Positions 36,242 to 45,543 are shown, numbered from the stretch's first letter. The stretch: DNA of 64,000 nucleotides from Bordetella parapertussis (GCA_943331005.2 CALQJX020000020.1:1-64000), one strand, 5' to 3'. A program made the numbers and translations. Notes: generated by a model not told the origin, from the sequence alone.

Positions 36242-37027
36242 ATGAGACTAACGTTACTACTTATATTTGTTTTTATACAAGGTGCCTGTCTGGCGCAGGA
36301 TGATCTTTTTGGCCCTTCTGAACATAGGGAGTCCCGCCATGGGTTCATTCTTAATGGCAACGGCAGTCTGGATCTGCCGGGTGCAGATATGGCCAAACGT
36401 TTCAGCACTTCTTTCCGTCTGGGGCCGGCATTACTTTACAAAACATCCTCTAACTGGTTGTTTGGTGCCAAGTTCGACTTTATTATGGGTAAGAACGTCA
36501 ATGAAGACTCATTGATGATCAACATCCGTGATAAATACCAGACCTACAGTAAGAATTTGTATGAGTTTATTAATAATGACGGGCAACGAATAGGTGTGCC
36601 TGTTTATGAGCGTGGTTATGCTGTAGGTCTCTCTGCAGGCAGGATCTTCTCGTTTTCGGAATCTCACCCCGATAATGGTCTCATGGTGCTTACTTCTGTT
36701 GGCTTTATGCAGCATAGGATCAATATATATGACAAGGATAAATCCGTCATGTCGCTGAGAGGTCGTTATCTGAGGGGATATGACAGGCTGACAAATGGGA
36801 TTTTTGTGGAACAGTATGTAGGGTATGCCTATTTTTCCAGCAATAAACTGATCAACTTCACAATAGGAGCAGATATCCTTGCAGGTTTCACTCAGGGGCG
36901 ACGCGATTATTTATATGATGTAATGCGCCCAGACAATGCCAAAAGGCTGGACCTGCTCTATGGTCTGCGCGCTGGTTGGTTCATACCTATGTTCAAGCGG
37001 AAATCTGAAGACATGATATTTGAATAG
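36242..37027 (+). CDS. Outer-membrane barrel-like protein, unknown
   Basis: A 261-residue exported protein: signal peptide (MRLTLLLIFVFIQGACLAQD), then a HGFILNGNGSLDLPGADMAKRF start of the mature part and a string of strands with aromatic ends (RLGPALLYKTSSNWLFGAKFDF, YAVGLSAGRIFSF, LLYGLRAGWFIPMF). The pattern fits a Bacteroidota outer-membrane barrel. The protein ends MFKRKSEDMIFE. No named family was recognised. It precedes the short membrane-anchored gene at 37086 and a TonB receptor, and may share their transcript, with 58 bases between. Confidence 0.78.
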   Translation: MRLTLLLIFVFIQGACLAQDDLFGPSEHRESRHGFILNGNGSLDLPGADMAKRFSTSFRLGPALLYKTSSNWLFGAKFDFIMGKNVNEDSLMINIRDKYQTYSKNLYEFINNDGQRIGVPVYERGYAVGLSAGRIFSFSESHPDNGLMVLTSVGFMQHRINIYDKDKSVMSLRGRYLRGYDRLTNGIFVEQYVGYAYFSSNKLINFTIGADILAGFTQGRRDYLYDVMRPDNAKRLDLLYGLRAGWFIPMFKRKSEDMIFE

Positions 37028-37085
37028 GAGTCTCAGTCCTGCAATTATTCCATTAAGTTATTATCTTGTGACTTCATAAAGTTGC

Positions 37086-37607
37086 TTGAAGAAAACAGTT
37101 TACATATTGTTGTTCTTATTGATTGTATTACAGGCCGGAGGCCTGTTATTCTATTATGAGGTACAGCAGGCATTAGTGCATCACAAGCAACATAGGTTAC
37201 TGGAAAAACAGAAGTGCCTCAGTGAATTGCTGGTAATAGATGAACTGCAGTATCAGCAACATAGTAGGGGTAAGGATGAATTGGAAGTTGGGGGGAAGGT
37301 ATATGATATACTTTCTGTGAAAAAGGTGAACTGCACTTTGTATATAACTGCAGTACATGATAAGGCAGAAGAAGATGTACTGCATAAAATATCGCTGTTG
37401 GCAGGCGGCGCACAGCAGGAGCGGGCTCCTGTACCTGAAATGCTGATGAAACTGCTTTCCTTTGTGTATCTGTTACCTGAACCATACAGTATTACTCCGG
37501 TATTCCCGGCAAAAAAAGAAATTTATGCTCACCACAAGGTGAGTCTTACCCATCGCAACATATCTGTTGTATCTCCTCCTCCCGATTCCGCTTTTTGCAT
37601 ATGTTAA
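37086..37607 (+). CDS. Short membrane-anchored protein before TonB receptor
   Basis: A 173-residue protein with one N-terminal span (MKKTVYILLFLLIVLQAGGLLFYY) and a periplasmic part rich in Lys/Gln/His. The middle segment GKVYDILSVKKVNCTLYITAVHDKAEEDVLHKI is the best conserved-looking region. No named family was recognised; similar short proteins are found before TonB receptors in this phylum. The start must be the TTG at 37086 because an in-frame TAA lies at 37077-37079. The end has several His and Cys (HHKVSLTHRN, FCIC), which could bind metal. A small CATGCAC/GTGCATG hairpin separates it from the receptor. Confidence 0.7.
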   Translation: MKKTVYILLFLLIVLQAGGLLFYYEVQQALVHHKQHRLLEKQKCLSELLVIDELQYQQHSRGKDELEVGGKVYDILSVKKVNCTLYITAVHDKAEEDVLHKISLLAGGAQQERAPVPEMLMKLLSFVYLLPEPYSITPVFPAKKEIYAHHKVSLTHRNISVVSPPPDSAFCIC

Positions 37608-37667
37608 TTTGCATGCACCTTAAGTGCATGTAGTTTCTGTTTATTTACATTTTTAAAATATTAAAGC

Positions 37668-39887
37668 ATGAAGCGAATTTTATGTGCAGCTGCTGCTATG
37701 CAGTTGTTGAATGTCAGCCCCGTAAAATCCCAGATCAAAAATTCTGATAGCATTCAGAAACAAATAGGCATGGATGAGTACATTATCTCTGCCAATAAAA
37801 TAAAAGAAAATCGTAAAGCAGTAGCACAGCAGGTGCAAATGCTGGATAGAAAACAAATAGCAGATGCACAGGCTCAAAACAGTGCAGACTTGCTTGCCAA
37901 TACCATGGGTATATTTGTTCAGAAGAGCCAGATGGGCGGTGGCAGCCCTGTATTGCGCGGATTTGAGGCCAATAAAGTACTGATGGTAGTAGATGGTGTT
38001 CGTATGAATAACATTATTTATCGTGGAGGCCATCTGCAGAATATCATTACTGTTGACAATGCAATGCTAGACAGGGTAGAGGTGCTCTATGGCCCATCGT
38101 CAACTGTATATGGTAGTGATGCATTGGGTGGTGTTATCCATTTCTACACCAAACAACCGGTATTCTCTACAGACACCATAAAGGTGAAAACCGGCAATGC
38201 ATATGTAAGATATGGCAGTGTGAATAATGAAATGACCGGCCATGCCGATTTTAGTATTGGTGGCAGAAAGCTATCATCTCTCACTTCCCTTACCTATTCT
38301 TCTTTCGGTGACATGATGGGCGGTAAAGCTCAGAATCCATTTTATGATGGCAATTATGGCGAACGCCCATACTACGTAGATCGTATAAATGGCAAAGACT
38401 CTCTGGTAGCCAACAGCGATAAGTACAAACAGGTGCAGAGTGGGTATAGCCAGTACGATATCATGCAAAAGATCGCCTACAGACAGAATGAACATGTATT
38501 GCACACGTTAAATCTGCAATATTCTACTTCTTCTGATATTCCTCGCTACGACAGGCTCACAGATCCGGGTACGGGTGGCAAAGGCCTGAGGTATGCACAG
38601 TGGTATTATGGTCCGCAGCAGAGGGCTATGCTAGCATACAATGTAAATGCTGATAATGATGCTTCATTCTTTCAGCACAGACATATTGGAGTCAATTATC
38701 AGGAGATCGAAGAAAGCAGGCATAACCGCAGTTTTGGTAGCAGCAAATTGTCTCATAGGGTTGAGAACGTGGCAGTATTCGGTATTAACATGGATGCCCA
38801 GCGTCAGGTGGGTAAACACATTATCCGTGTGGGACTGGAGCAGCAACGCAATATGCTTACCTCAACAGCAACACAGGAAAACATAACAACCGGTGCTTCT
38901 GTGCCGCTGGATACCCGTTATCCGGACGGTGGCAGCACCATGGATAATGTGGCGGCCTATGGCTCGCATACATGGCGTATCAGCGATAAATGGACACTGA
39001 ATGACGGACTTAGATTGGGTTATACTTCTTTGTCTTCTTCATTCAAGGATACCAGCTTTTTCCATTTGCCATATACCGAAGCTAAACAGAATAATTTTGT
39101 TTATTCAGGAAGCGCAGGCATTATCAATACACCCACAGATAAGTGGAAATTATCACTCATTCTTTCAACTGGTTTCCGTGTACCAAACGTAGATGATCTG
39201 GCAAAGGTTTTTGAATCTGCTGCCGGTACGCTGATAGTGCCTAATAATAAATTGGCTCCCGAAAAGACCATCAATACAGAATTGGGTGTTACTAAAGTAC
39301 TGGGTACTAAAGCCGTTTGGGAAAATGCGCTGTACTATACCCGTTACTACGATGCAATAGTGACCTCGCCGTTTACTTTCAATGGACAGGACTCTCTGAT
39401 GTATGATGGCAAAATGAGCAAAGTGTTTGCCAACCAGAATGCCGGTAAGGCATACATATACGGTTTGTGGAGCAGCATACGTGCACAGGTCACAGATCAT
39501 ATACAGTTGAGTGGAGGTGTTACATACACGTATGGCCGTGTAGTTACAGATAGCGTTCAGCCGCTGGATCATATACCACCGGTGCAGTTGCGACTGCAGG
39601 CGATCTATACCAAAAACAAGTTGCGTGCAGACTTCTTTATCAACTATCAGGGTGCTAAGAAACTGGCAAATTACTACCTGAATGGAGAAGATAATGAACA
39701 GTATGCTACAGCAGATGGTATGCCAGCATGGATGACCGCCAATCTTCGTGTGTCATACAGGGTGCAGAAAAATATTCAGCTGCAGGCTGGTATAGATAAC
39801 ATACTAGATACACAGTACAGGGTATTTGCAAGCGGTATCAATGCTGCCGGTCGCAATATCTTTGGTACGGTAAGATTCGGATTCTGA
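37668..39887 (+). CDS. TonB-dependent receptor, hemin/siderophore type
   Basis: A 739-residue outer-membrane receptor. Signal peptide near residues 1-21, plug with SADLLANTMGIFVQKSQMGGGSPVLRGFEANKVLMVVDGVRMNN, then RVEVLYGPSSTVYGSDALGGVIHF, and a barrel ending in a C-terminal Phe (GTVRFGF), the usual recognition end for outer-membrane insertion. The GGGSPVLRGFEANKVLMVVDGVRMNN stretch is like hemin or hemoglobin receptors, but substrate is inferred only. It lacks the carboxypeptidase-like N-terminal domain found in the receptor at 1-1617. A 22-bp-arm terminator follows. Confidence 0.92.
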   Translation: MKRILCAAAAMQLLNVSPVKSQIKNSDSIQKQIGMDEYIISANKIKENRKAVAQQVQMLDRKQIADAQAQNSADLLANTMGIFVQKSQMGGGSPVLRGFEANKVLMVVDGVRMNNIIYRGGHLQNIITVDNAMLDRVEVLYGPSSTVYGSDALGGVIHFYTKQPVFSTDTIKVKTGNAYVRYGSVNNEMTGHADFSIGGRKLSSLTSLTYSSFGDMMGGKAQNPFYDGNYGERPYYVDRINGKDSLVANSDKYKQVQSGYSQYDIMQKIAYRQNEHVLHTLNLQYSTSSDIPRYDRLTDPGTGGKGLRYAQWYYGPQQRAMLAYNVNADNDASFFQHRHIGVNYQEIEESRHNRSFGSSKLSHRVENVAVFGINMDAQRQVGKHIIRVGLEQQRNMLTSTATQENITTGASVPLDTRYPDGGSTMDNVAAYGSHTWRISDKWTLNDGLRLGYTSLSSSFKDTSFFHLPYTEAKQNNFVYSGSAGIINTPTDKWKLSLILSTGFRVPNVDDLAKVFESAAGTLIVPNNKLAPEKTINTELGVTKVLGTKAVWENALYYTRYYDAIVTSPFTFNGQDSLMYDGKMSKVFANQNAGKAYIYGLWSSIRAQVTDHIQLSGGVTYTYGRVVTDSVQPLDHIPPVQLRLQAIYTKNKLRADFFINYQGAKKLANYYLNGEDNEQYATADGMPAWMTANLRVSYRVQKNIQLQAGIDNILDTQYRVFASGINAAGRNIFGTVRFGF

Positions 39888-39897
39888 TAGGATACTT

Positions 39898-39941
39898 TTT
39901 ATAAACTAAGGGGAGGCAATTGCCTCCCCTTAGTTTATAAA
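39898..39941. terminator. Perfect 44-base palindromic terminator
   Basis: The sequence TTTATAAACTAAGGGGAGGCAA and its exact inverted copy form 22-bp arms with no spacer (hairpin loop comes from the GGCAATTGCC centre). It lies between the TonB receptor and the convergent alkyltransferase-like gene and has T-runs on both ends, so it can serve both. Confidence 0.9.
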
Positions 39942-39968
39942 TGTTGCTGAATATGCTCAGTGTTGCTG

Positions 39969-40319
39969 CTACATTTCCAGTTCTTTTATAGGATCCCAGA
40001 AGTGGTCAGCAAAATTGATGATCACATCGTCTGCCACTTTTATACCTTCTTTTTCCAGAAGTTGTTGCATCTGCTCTGGCGGGCTGAAGTGATGTTTGCC
40101 GGTGAGCATTCCATTTCTATTTACTACTCTGTGGGCTGGTACTTTGGGCGTAAGCCCATGGCAGTTATTCATGGCATAGCCAACTACCCGTGCGCCTGAT
40201 GCAGCTCCTATGGCAGCGGCTATTGCTCCATAGGTACTTACTCTTCCTTTTGGTATGGCTCTCACCACATCATAGATAGCATCATAAATGGGCTCCTTAT
40301 TGCTGGTCTTTTTTGCCAT
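39969..40319 (-). CDS. Alkyltransferase-like protein lacking catalytic Cys
   Basis: A 116-residue protein of the O6-alkylguanine-DNA alkyltransferase C-terminal domain family. From the ATG at 40317-40319 it starts MAKKTSNKEPIYDAIYDVVRAIPKGRVSTYGAIA, followed by GARVVGYAMNN and the active-site region PAHRVVN at residues 61-67. True enzymes have PCHR; here Ala62 replaces the methyl-accepting Cys, as in ATL proteins that only bind alkylated DNA and recruit nucleotide excision repair. The ORF continues upstream to 40418 but that part overlaps the DUF5522 gene. It overlaps that gene end by 23 bases and closes a leftward operon with leuS and trmB. Confidence 0.9.
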   Translation of the reverse strand: MAKKTSNKEPIYDAIYDVVRAIPKGRVSTYGAIAAAIGAASGARVVGYAMNNCHGLTPKVPAHRVVNRNGMLTGKHHFSPPEQMQQLLEKEGIKVADDVIINFADHFWDPIKELEM

Positions 40320-40491
40320 CGTTGCTGCGTTTGTTAAGTAGTAAGGTTCGTTTTGGTTCGGGCACCTGCTCATAATCGAAGGGGCAATTGAGGCATCCAT
40401 TCCCACAGCAATAACCACGCTCTTTAAGGTAGAGTGCAGTAAATGTGAGCAAACCCTCGCGGGTGATAATATAGTCCCTTCCTTCCTGCAT
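40297..40491 (-). CDS. DUF5522 Cys-rich small protein
   Basis: A 64-residue protein with the DUF5522 pattern GRDYIITREGLLTFTALYLKERGYCCGNGCLNCP. Four cysteines (28, 29, 33, 36) in the CCGNGCLNCP segment suggest a zinc or iron-sulfur site. Function is unknown; the family is widespread in Bacteroidota. It lies 4 bases after trmB and overlaps the alkyltransferase-like gene by 23 bases, so these three genes are translated from one message. Confidence 0.88.
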   Translation of the reverse strand: MQEGRDYIITREGLLTFTALYLKERGYCCGNGCLNCPFDYEQVPEPKRTLLLNKRSNDGKKDQQ

Positions 40492-40495
40492 TTTT

Positions 40496-41209
40496 TTATT
40501 CTTCAGTGTCCGCTGTTGATTCGTTTTCTTCGTCCATCAGCTTATTGAAGCGGCCAGTCAGTTTCACGCCCTCCGTTGGCAACGAGAAGGAAACAAAATA
40601 GATCGTGCGGCCATCTGCAAGGTGCATTTTTTCGTAGAATGTCTGTATGCCCAGTGCTCCTTTGTTCAGGCCCTTACCATAAACATCAGCTATGTTCTCA
40701 TGTACCGGGCATCCCTGTTCTGCAATGGTCTCCAGCGTAAAGTCATACAGCTCTTTTGAGTCTGTCTTCAGATTGATTCGGGCTCCTGTTTTCAGCAGCT
40801 GCTCATAAAGGTGCAGGTAGCGTGGGTGCGTCAATCTGTTCGATTCTTTTTTCAGGAACGGATCAGGGAATATGATCCAGATCTCCTCTACCTCGCCGGG
40901 GGCAAAGTAGTTGGTTATCTGTCCTATGTGTATTCTCAGGAACGCAATGTTGTCCAGCCCTTCCTGCAGTGCAGTCTTGGCTCCTGTATAGATACGGTTG
41001 CCCTTTATATCCACACCTATGAAGTTGCGGTTGCGATGTTCCCTGCCAAGGCCGGTACTGTATTCGCCCTTTCCGCAGGCAAGTTCCAGCGTTATAGGGT
41101 TGTCGTTACCGAAAAACTTATTCCAGTTGCCCTTCATATTCTCAGGGTACTGCAATACGTTCTTGTACGTTTCTATAGCCTGGAATTTTACTAATTTCTT
41201 ATGTCCCAT
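40496..41209 (-). CDS. trmB: tRNA (guanine-N7-)-methyltransferase
   Basis: Methylates G46 in the variable loop of many tRNAs with S-adenosylmethionine. The 237 residues include PITLELACGKGEYSTGLGREHRNRNFIGVDIKGNRI (the SAM-binding loop and acidic ribose contact), RIHIGQITNYF, IWIIFPDPFLKKESNRLTHPRYL (the PDPWPK motif as PDPFLK) and LKTDSKELYDF. The PDPFLKK form is a Bacteroidota variant. It follows leuS by 54 bases on the same strand. Confidence 0.95.
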   Translation of the reverse strand: MGHKKLVKFQAIETYKNVLQYPENMKGNWNKFFGNDNPITLELACGKGEYSTGLGREHRNRNFIGVDIKGNRIYTGAKTALQEGLDNIAFLRIHIGQITNYFAPGEVEEIWIIFPDPFLKKESNRLTHPRYLHLYEQLLKTGARINLKTDSKELYDFTLETIAEQGCPVHENIADVYGKGLNKGALGIQTFYEKMHLADGRTIYFVSFSLPTEGVKLTGRFNKLMDEENESTADTEE

Positions 41210-41263
41210 AAATTATAAATATAGTATTGCTGCAGGGTTAGTATACCCTTGAAGCAGAGTGGT

Positions 41264-44158
41264 TTATATCACCACGTTTATCATTTTTCCTTTTACGAAG
41301 ATGAACTTCTTCGGTGTTTTCCCTTCCAGCCATTTCTGTACACTTGCATCAGCAAGTACAGCCTGTTCTATATCTGCCTGCACCGCATCTGCCGGAAATT
41401 CCAGTTCAGCACGTGTTTTGCCGTTTACAGCAACAGGATACTTAAAGCTGTTCTCTGCTATATACTTGTCTTCGTGTAGTGGGAAGGTTGCATCCAGCAC
41501 AGTGCTGCTGTGTCCCAGTCCCAGCCACAGTTCTTCTGCAATATGAGGAGCAAACGGAGTAATGGCTATAGCCAAAGGCTCCAGTATAGCACGTTTGTGG
41601 CAGTTGAGTGTTGTCAGTTCATTCACACATATCATGAACTGACTTACAGATGTGTTGAAAGAGAAACGTTCTATATCCTCACTTATTTTTTTCAATGTCT
41701 TGTGCAGGGTGCGCAATTCTGCTTCAGCCGGTGCGTCATCGGTTACTACAAATCCTTTCTGCTCATCGGCATACAGGCGCCAGAATTTCTTCAGGAAACG
41801 ATGCACACCTTCTATGCCCTTGGTGTCCCATGGCTTGCTCACATCTATGGGGCCCAGGAACATCTCATAAATACGGAAGGTGTCTGCGCCATACTGTGCT
41901 ACAATGTCGTCGGGGTTCACCACATTATACTTAGACTTCGACATTTTTTCTACTTCCGATTTACATAAGAATTTCCCTTCTTTATTTGTTATGAATTCAG
42001 CATTTGCGTATTGAGGTTGCCATTTTTTGAAGGCTTCGATATCTAATTCAGATCCACTAACTAAGTTTACATTGACATGTATGAAGTCAAACCTATAGTT
42101 GTCAATGTAATTAATGTATGTTCCAATATTTTTAGTTTTGAGTATTTGATTAATTAGATAGGTATCATCTTTGAATTTCATAGAGTGTTCAAATGCATCT
42201 AATGAAACAAAAACATTGGATGCAACTCCATGGTCTGGCACTGAGTGAAGATTAGCAGTTATCTTACAGATGAATCTCGAACTGCCCTGTATCATACCCT
42301 GATTCAGCAGTTTTTTGAAAGGCTCATCAAAACCTATGTGGCCAAGATCGTAAAGGGCTTTTGTCCACATGCGGCTATAGAGCAGATGGCCTACTGCATG
42401 TTCTGTACCTCCTATATATATATCCACCTGGTTCCAGTAATCGGTTGCGGCACGGCTTGCAAATTCGTTGCCGTTTTGCGGGTCCATGTAGCGCAGGAAG
42501 TACCAGCTGCTGCCTGCATAGCCGGGCATGGTATTTGTCTCACGGCTACCCACCGGGGTGTTCACCCATTCTTCTATATTGGCCAGCGGACCTTGTCCTT
42601 CCGGTCCGGGCTTATAGCTCTTCACATGGGGAAGTTCCACAGGTAGTGTTCCATTCACATGTTCTTCATCTGTTGCATAGGGCACATCATCTATATATAC
42701 TATAGGAAATGGTTCTCCCCAATAGCGCTGGCGGCTGAAGCCCGCATCGCGCAGGCGGTAGTTGGTGCGGCGTTTTCCGGCCTGTATGGCTACCAGTGCA
42801 TTAATTGCAGCATCTGTGGCTTCGGCAACAGTCATGCCTGTAAGAAAACCACTATTCTGTATCGTGCCATTCTTTTCGCTGTAGGCCTTTTCGCCATTAT
42901 ACTGCTCACCAAAAATATTGGTGATAGTAATGTTGAAGTGTTTGGCAAAGGCGTGGTCGCGGTCGTCTCCGCTTGGCACGGCCATTATGGCACCTGTACC
43001 ATAGCCTGCCAGTACATACTCAGCTATCCATACCGGTACCCTGTTATGGGTAAGCGGGTGTATAGCATAGGCACCAGTAAAGCAACCGGTTACCTGCTTC
43101 ACCTCGCTCATGCGTTCGCGCTCAGAGCGGCTTTTTACATAGTGTTTGTATTCGTCTATAGCCTTGCGTTGCTCGTCTGTTGTTATGGTGTCTACCAGTG
43201 TGTGTTCGGGTGCCAGTACCAGAAAGTCTACACCAAAAATAGTATCGGGTCGGGTAGTGAATACAGTAATGCACTCTTTTTCGTTCAATGCAAAATCTAC
43301 CGATGCGCCACTACTCTTACCGATCCAGTTGCGTTGCATTTCCTTCATGGCGTCGCTCCATTCCAGGTTGTCAAGGCTGCTTATCAGTCTGTCGGCATAT
43401 TCTGTTATTCGCAGAAACCATTGGCGCATCAGTTTGCGTTCCACCGGGTGGCTGCCTCTTTCAGATACGCCATTCACTACTTCGTCATTGGCAAGTACTG
43501 TTCCCAGTGCCTCGCACCACCATACCTGTGCATGCCCCTGATAGGCCAGTCGGTAATGCATCAGTACAGAGCGTTTTTCCTTGCCGCTATAGTTGTGCCA
43601 GGTTGCAGCATCAAAAGATATGCCGTCATCGCCCGGGCACGGGTGATTTATATTTCCCTCCTTTTCCAGAATGGCAGTAAGTTCAGTTAGTGGTCTTGCT
43701 TTTTGGCTGCTGCGGTCATACCAGCTATGAAATAATTGCAGGAATATCCATTGCGTCCATTTATAGTACCCGGCATCGCTGGTGCGTACCTCGCGGCTCC
43801 AGTCATAGCAGAATCCTATATTGTCCAACTGCTCGCGATAGCGGGCTATATTCTTTTCGGTTGTGTCTGCCGGGTGCTGTCCTGTTTCTATAGCATATTG
43901 TTCTGCAGGCAGGCCAAATGCGTCAAAACCCATTGGGTGCAGCACATTAAATCCCTTCAGCCTTTTGTAACGGGCATAGATGTCAGAGGCTATATAGCCA
44001 AGAGGGTGGCCCACATGCAGGCCTGCACCGCTGGGGTATGGAAACATATCCAGCACATAGCATTTTGGCTTGCTGGTATCATTGGTCACTTTATAGACCT
44101 GTTTCCTGTTCCATTCAGCTTTCCACTTCTTTTCTATTTCAGCAAAATTGTATTCCAT
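41264..44158 (-). CDS. leuS: Leucyl-tRNA synthetase
   Basis: Charges tRNA-Leu and edits misacylation. The 964 residues contain the class I HIGH motif as HVGH (residues 48-51), the CP1 editing domain with GTGAIMAVPSGDDRDHAFA, the leucine-binding SRQRYWGEPFPIVY, and KMSKS near residues 738-742. Just before KMSKS there is an insertion of about 100 residues (ICKITANLHSVPDHGVASNVFVSLDAF...), a known leucine-specific insert in this phylum, and the DNA encoding it is unusually AT-rich (17/60 and 13/60 G+C in two blocks of 60 bases). It leads an operon with trmB, DUF5522 and the ATL gene. Confidence 0.97.
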   Translation of the reverse strand: MEYNFAEIEKKWKAEWNRKQVYKVTNDTSKPKCYVLDMFPYPSGAGLHVGHPLGYIASDIYARYKRLKGFNVLHPMGFDAFGLPAEQYAIETGQHPADTTEKNIARYREQLDNIGFCYDWSREVRTSDAGYYKWTQWIFLQLFHSWYDRSSQKARPLTELTAILEKEGNINHPCPGDDGISFDAATWHNYSGKEKRSVLMHYRLAYQGHAQVWWCEALGTVLANDEVVNGVSERGSHPVERKLMRQWFLRITEYADRLISSLDNLEWSDAMKEMQRNWIGKSSGASVDFALNEKECITVFTTRPDTIFGVDFLVLAPEHTLVDTITTDEQRKAIDEYKHYVKSRSERERMSEVKQVTGCFTGAYAIHPLTHNRVPVWIAEYVLAGYGTGAIMAVPSGDDRDHAFAKHFNITITNIFGEQYNGEKAYSEKNGTIQNSGFLTGMTVAEATDAAINALVAIQAGKRRTNYRLRDAGFSRQRYWGEPFPIVYIDDVPYATDEEHVNGTLPVELPHVKSYKPGPEGQGPLANIEEWVNTPVGSRETNTMPGYAGSSWYFLRYMDPQNGNEFASRAATDYWNQVDIYIGGTEHAVGHLLYSRMWTKALYDLGHIGFDEPFKKLLNQGMIQGSSRFICKITANLHSVPDHGVASNVFVSLDAFEHSMKFKDDTYLINQILKTKNIGTYINYIDNYRFDFIHVNVNLVSGSELDIEAFKKWQPQYANAEFITNKEGKFLCKSEVEKMSKSKYNVVNPDDIVAQYGADTFRIYEMFLGPIDVSKPWDTKGIEGVHRFLKKFWRLYADEQKGFVVTDDAPAEAELRTLHKTLKKISEDIERFSFNTSVSQFMICVNELTTLNCHKRAILEPLAIAITPFAPHIAEELWLGLGHSSTVLDATFPLHEDKYIAENSFKYPVAVNGKTRAELEFPADAVQADIEQAVLADASVQKWLEGKTPKKFIFVKGKMINVVI

Positions 44159-44201
44159 ATATAATTACCGTTTCTACGGTGCTATTTGTTTCAAAAGGTG
44201 G

Positions 44202-44228
44202 CAAAAATACAAAACTAACCCTGCCCAA
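44202..44228 (-). promoter_or_regulatory. Probable leuS promoter
   Basis: On the minus strand TATTTTTG (44202-44209) fits TAnnTTTG, with TTG (44226-44228) 16 bases further upstream. It lies 44 bases before the leuS ATG. A second overlapping TAGTTTTG lies just upstream. Confidence 0.5.
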
Positions 44229-44329
44229 GCTATTTTAACAAAAACCTTGCGGTAAGTACATTTATTGTTGCTAATTTTATTGTTGAAGAATACATGTTTG
44301 TATTCTTAATTTAAATTCTGTTTTGCCAT

Positions 44330-44737
44330 ATGAAGAAAACTACTTCTTTTATTGTTGCGCTGTTGCTATGTGCTGTTACCTCTTGGGGGCAGGGCAAATT
44401 TGCCAACTGGCCTGAGATGCAAACATTCCATACTACTTTATCTCAGACCTTCCATCCGGCAGAGGAGGGAGATCTGAAACCAATCAGAACCCGCTCGCTG
44501 GAGTTGTTGGGCAATTGCAAACAGTTGAATGCTGCCGACATACCGGGTGAATACAATACAGAAAAGATGAGGATGACCCTGAAGCGTATGGAGAAAGAGG
44601 CCGATAAGCTGAATGCACTGGTAGTGCTCCAGGAACAGAATGCAACTATCATGAAGCAGTTAAATATACTGCACAATACCTTTCATGATATTGTAGGTAT
44701 GTGTAAAAAAGAGGAAACACCGGTAAAAAAAGACTAA
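44330..44737 (+). CDS. Small periplasmic helical protein, first gene of Mbn-type operon
   Basis: A 135-residue protein with signal peptide (cleavage near SWGQG) and a helical mature part of about 115 residues. Visible landmarks are HPAEEGDLKPIRTRSLELL, two later helices with KRMEKEADKLNALVVLQEQNATIMKQL, and the end LHNTFHDIVGMCKKEE. The spacing of His and Cys near the C-terminus is reminiscent of a four-helix cytochrome-like or copper-binding protein, but no CxxCH is present. No named family was recognised. It is 4 bases before the MbnP-like gene, so it is co-translated with it and likely shares a copper role. Confidence 0.75.
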   Translation: MKKTTSFIVALLLCAVTSWGQGKFANWPEMQTFHTTLSQTFHPAEEGDLKPIRTRSLELLGNCKQLNAADIPGEYNTEKMRMTLKRMEKEADKLNALVVLQEQNATIMKQLNILHNTFHDIVGMCKKEETPVKKD

Positions 44738-44741
44738 TTGT

Positions 44742-45509
44742 ATGAGTTATTTTAAGAAGGGTATTGCTGTAGCATTGTGTGGACTGCTTTTTGCTGCGTG
44801 TACTAAAAAAGACAATCCTGATACCACAGATCCTACAGGCAACAGCATTGTAAAGCTGGAATTTACCAATAAAGTGGGTAGTGCTAAACTATCGTTGAAT
44901 GATACATGGTACACCAACGATCATGGTGACTCTTTCAAGGTGTCCAAGTTCAATTATTACATCAGCAATATAAAACTCAATAAGGCTGCAGGTGCCTATA
45001 CTCAGAACGAAAGTTACCATTTGCTGCAGCAGAGTCAGGCATCTTCTCTTGTTGTGGACCTGTCAGATGTGCCCTATAGCAAGTACACCAGTGTCACGCT
45101 TACCATTGGCGTAGATAGTCTCAGGAATGTTTCTGGTGCACAGACAGGTGCACTCGATCCAGTAAATGGTATGTTCTGGACCTGGAATACAGGTTATATC
45201 ATGCTGAAGATGGAAGGCAATTCGCCAAAGTCTCCTGCATCGGGTGGAGCATTGGTATTCCATGCAGGTGGTTTCTCGGGTGCCAATTCAGTGTTGCGTA
45301 CCGTAACGCTCAATTTCCCATCAGAGATAACAGTGGCCAAAGACGGTGTGAATCATGTGCACATAGATGCTGATGTACTTAAACTCTTTAAGTCGCCGAC
45401 TTTATTCGATTTTGCTACCAGGTACAGTATCAATACTGCCGGTACAGAAGCAAAGGTTTTGGCCGACAATTATGCCAATATGCTCTCCATAACTTATGCA
45501 GGGCTCTGA
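44742..45509 (+). CDS. MbnP-like copper-binding lipoprotein
   Basis: A 255-residue lipoprotein with lipobox LLFAAC (Cys20) and then a beta-sandwich domain that matches MbnP: VKLEFTNKVGSAKLSLND, KFNYYISNIKLNK, VTLTIGVDSLRNVSGAQTGALDPVNGMFWTWNTGYIMLKMEG, NHVHIDADVLKLF. In methanotrophs MbnP is a copper-binding protein whose key tryptophan is converted to kynurenine by the diheme enzyme MbnH. The conserved FWTWNTGY segment with two Trp is present here. The next gene encodes an MbnH-type diheme protein, so the pair is intact. No methanobactin precursor is seen in the window. Confidence 0.85.
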   Translation: MSYFKKGIAVALCGLLFAACTKKDNPDTTDPTGNSIVKLEFTNKVGSAKLSLNDTWYTNDHGDSFKVSKFNYYISNIKLNKAAGAYTQNESYHLLQQSQASSLVVDLSDVPYSKYTSVTLTIGVDSLRNVSGAQTGALDPVNGMFWTWNTGYIMLKMEGNSPKSPASGGALVFHAGGFSGANSVLRTVTLNFPSEITVAKDGVNHVHIDADVLKLFKSPTLFDFATRYSINTAGTEAKVLADNYANMLSITYAGL

Positions 45510-45543
45510 TGTAGGTAATTGCTAATGTTCGTATTTTGCATGT

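Noticed and set aside
42659..43690. 343-residue plus-strand open frame
   Set aside because: Lies entirely antisense to leuS, which is well supported; the translated sequence has no family pattern.
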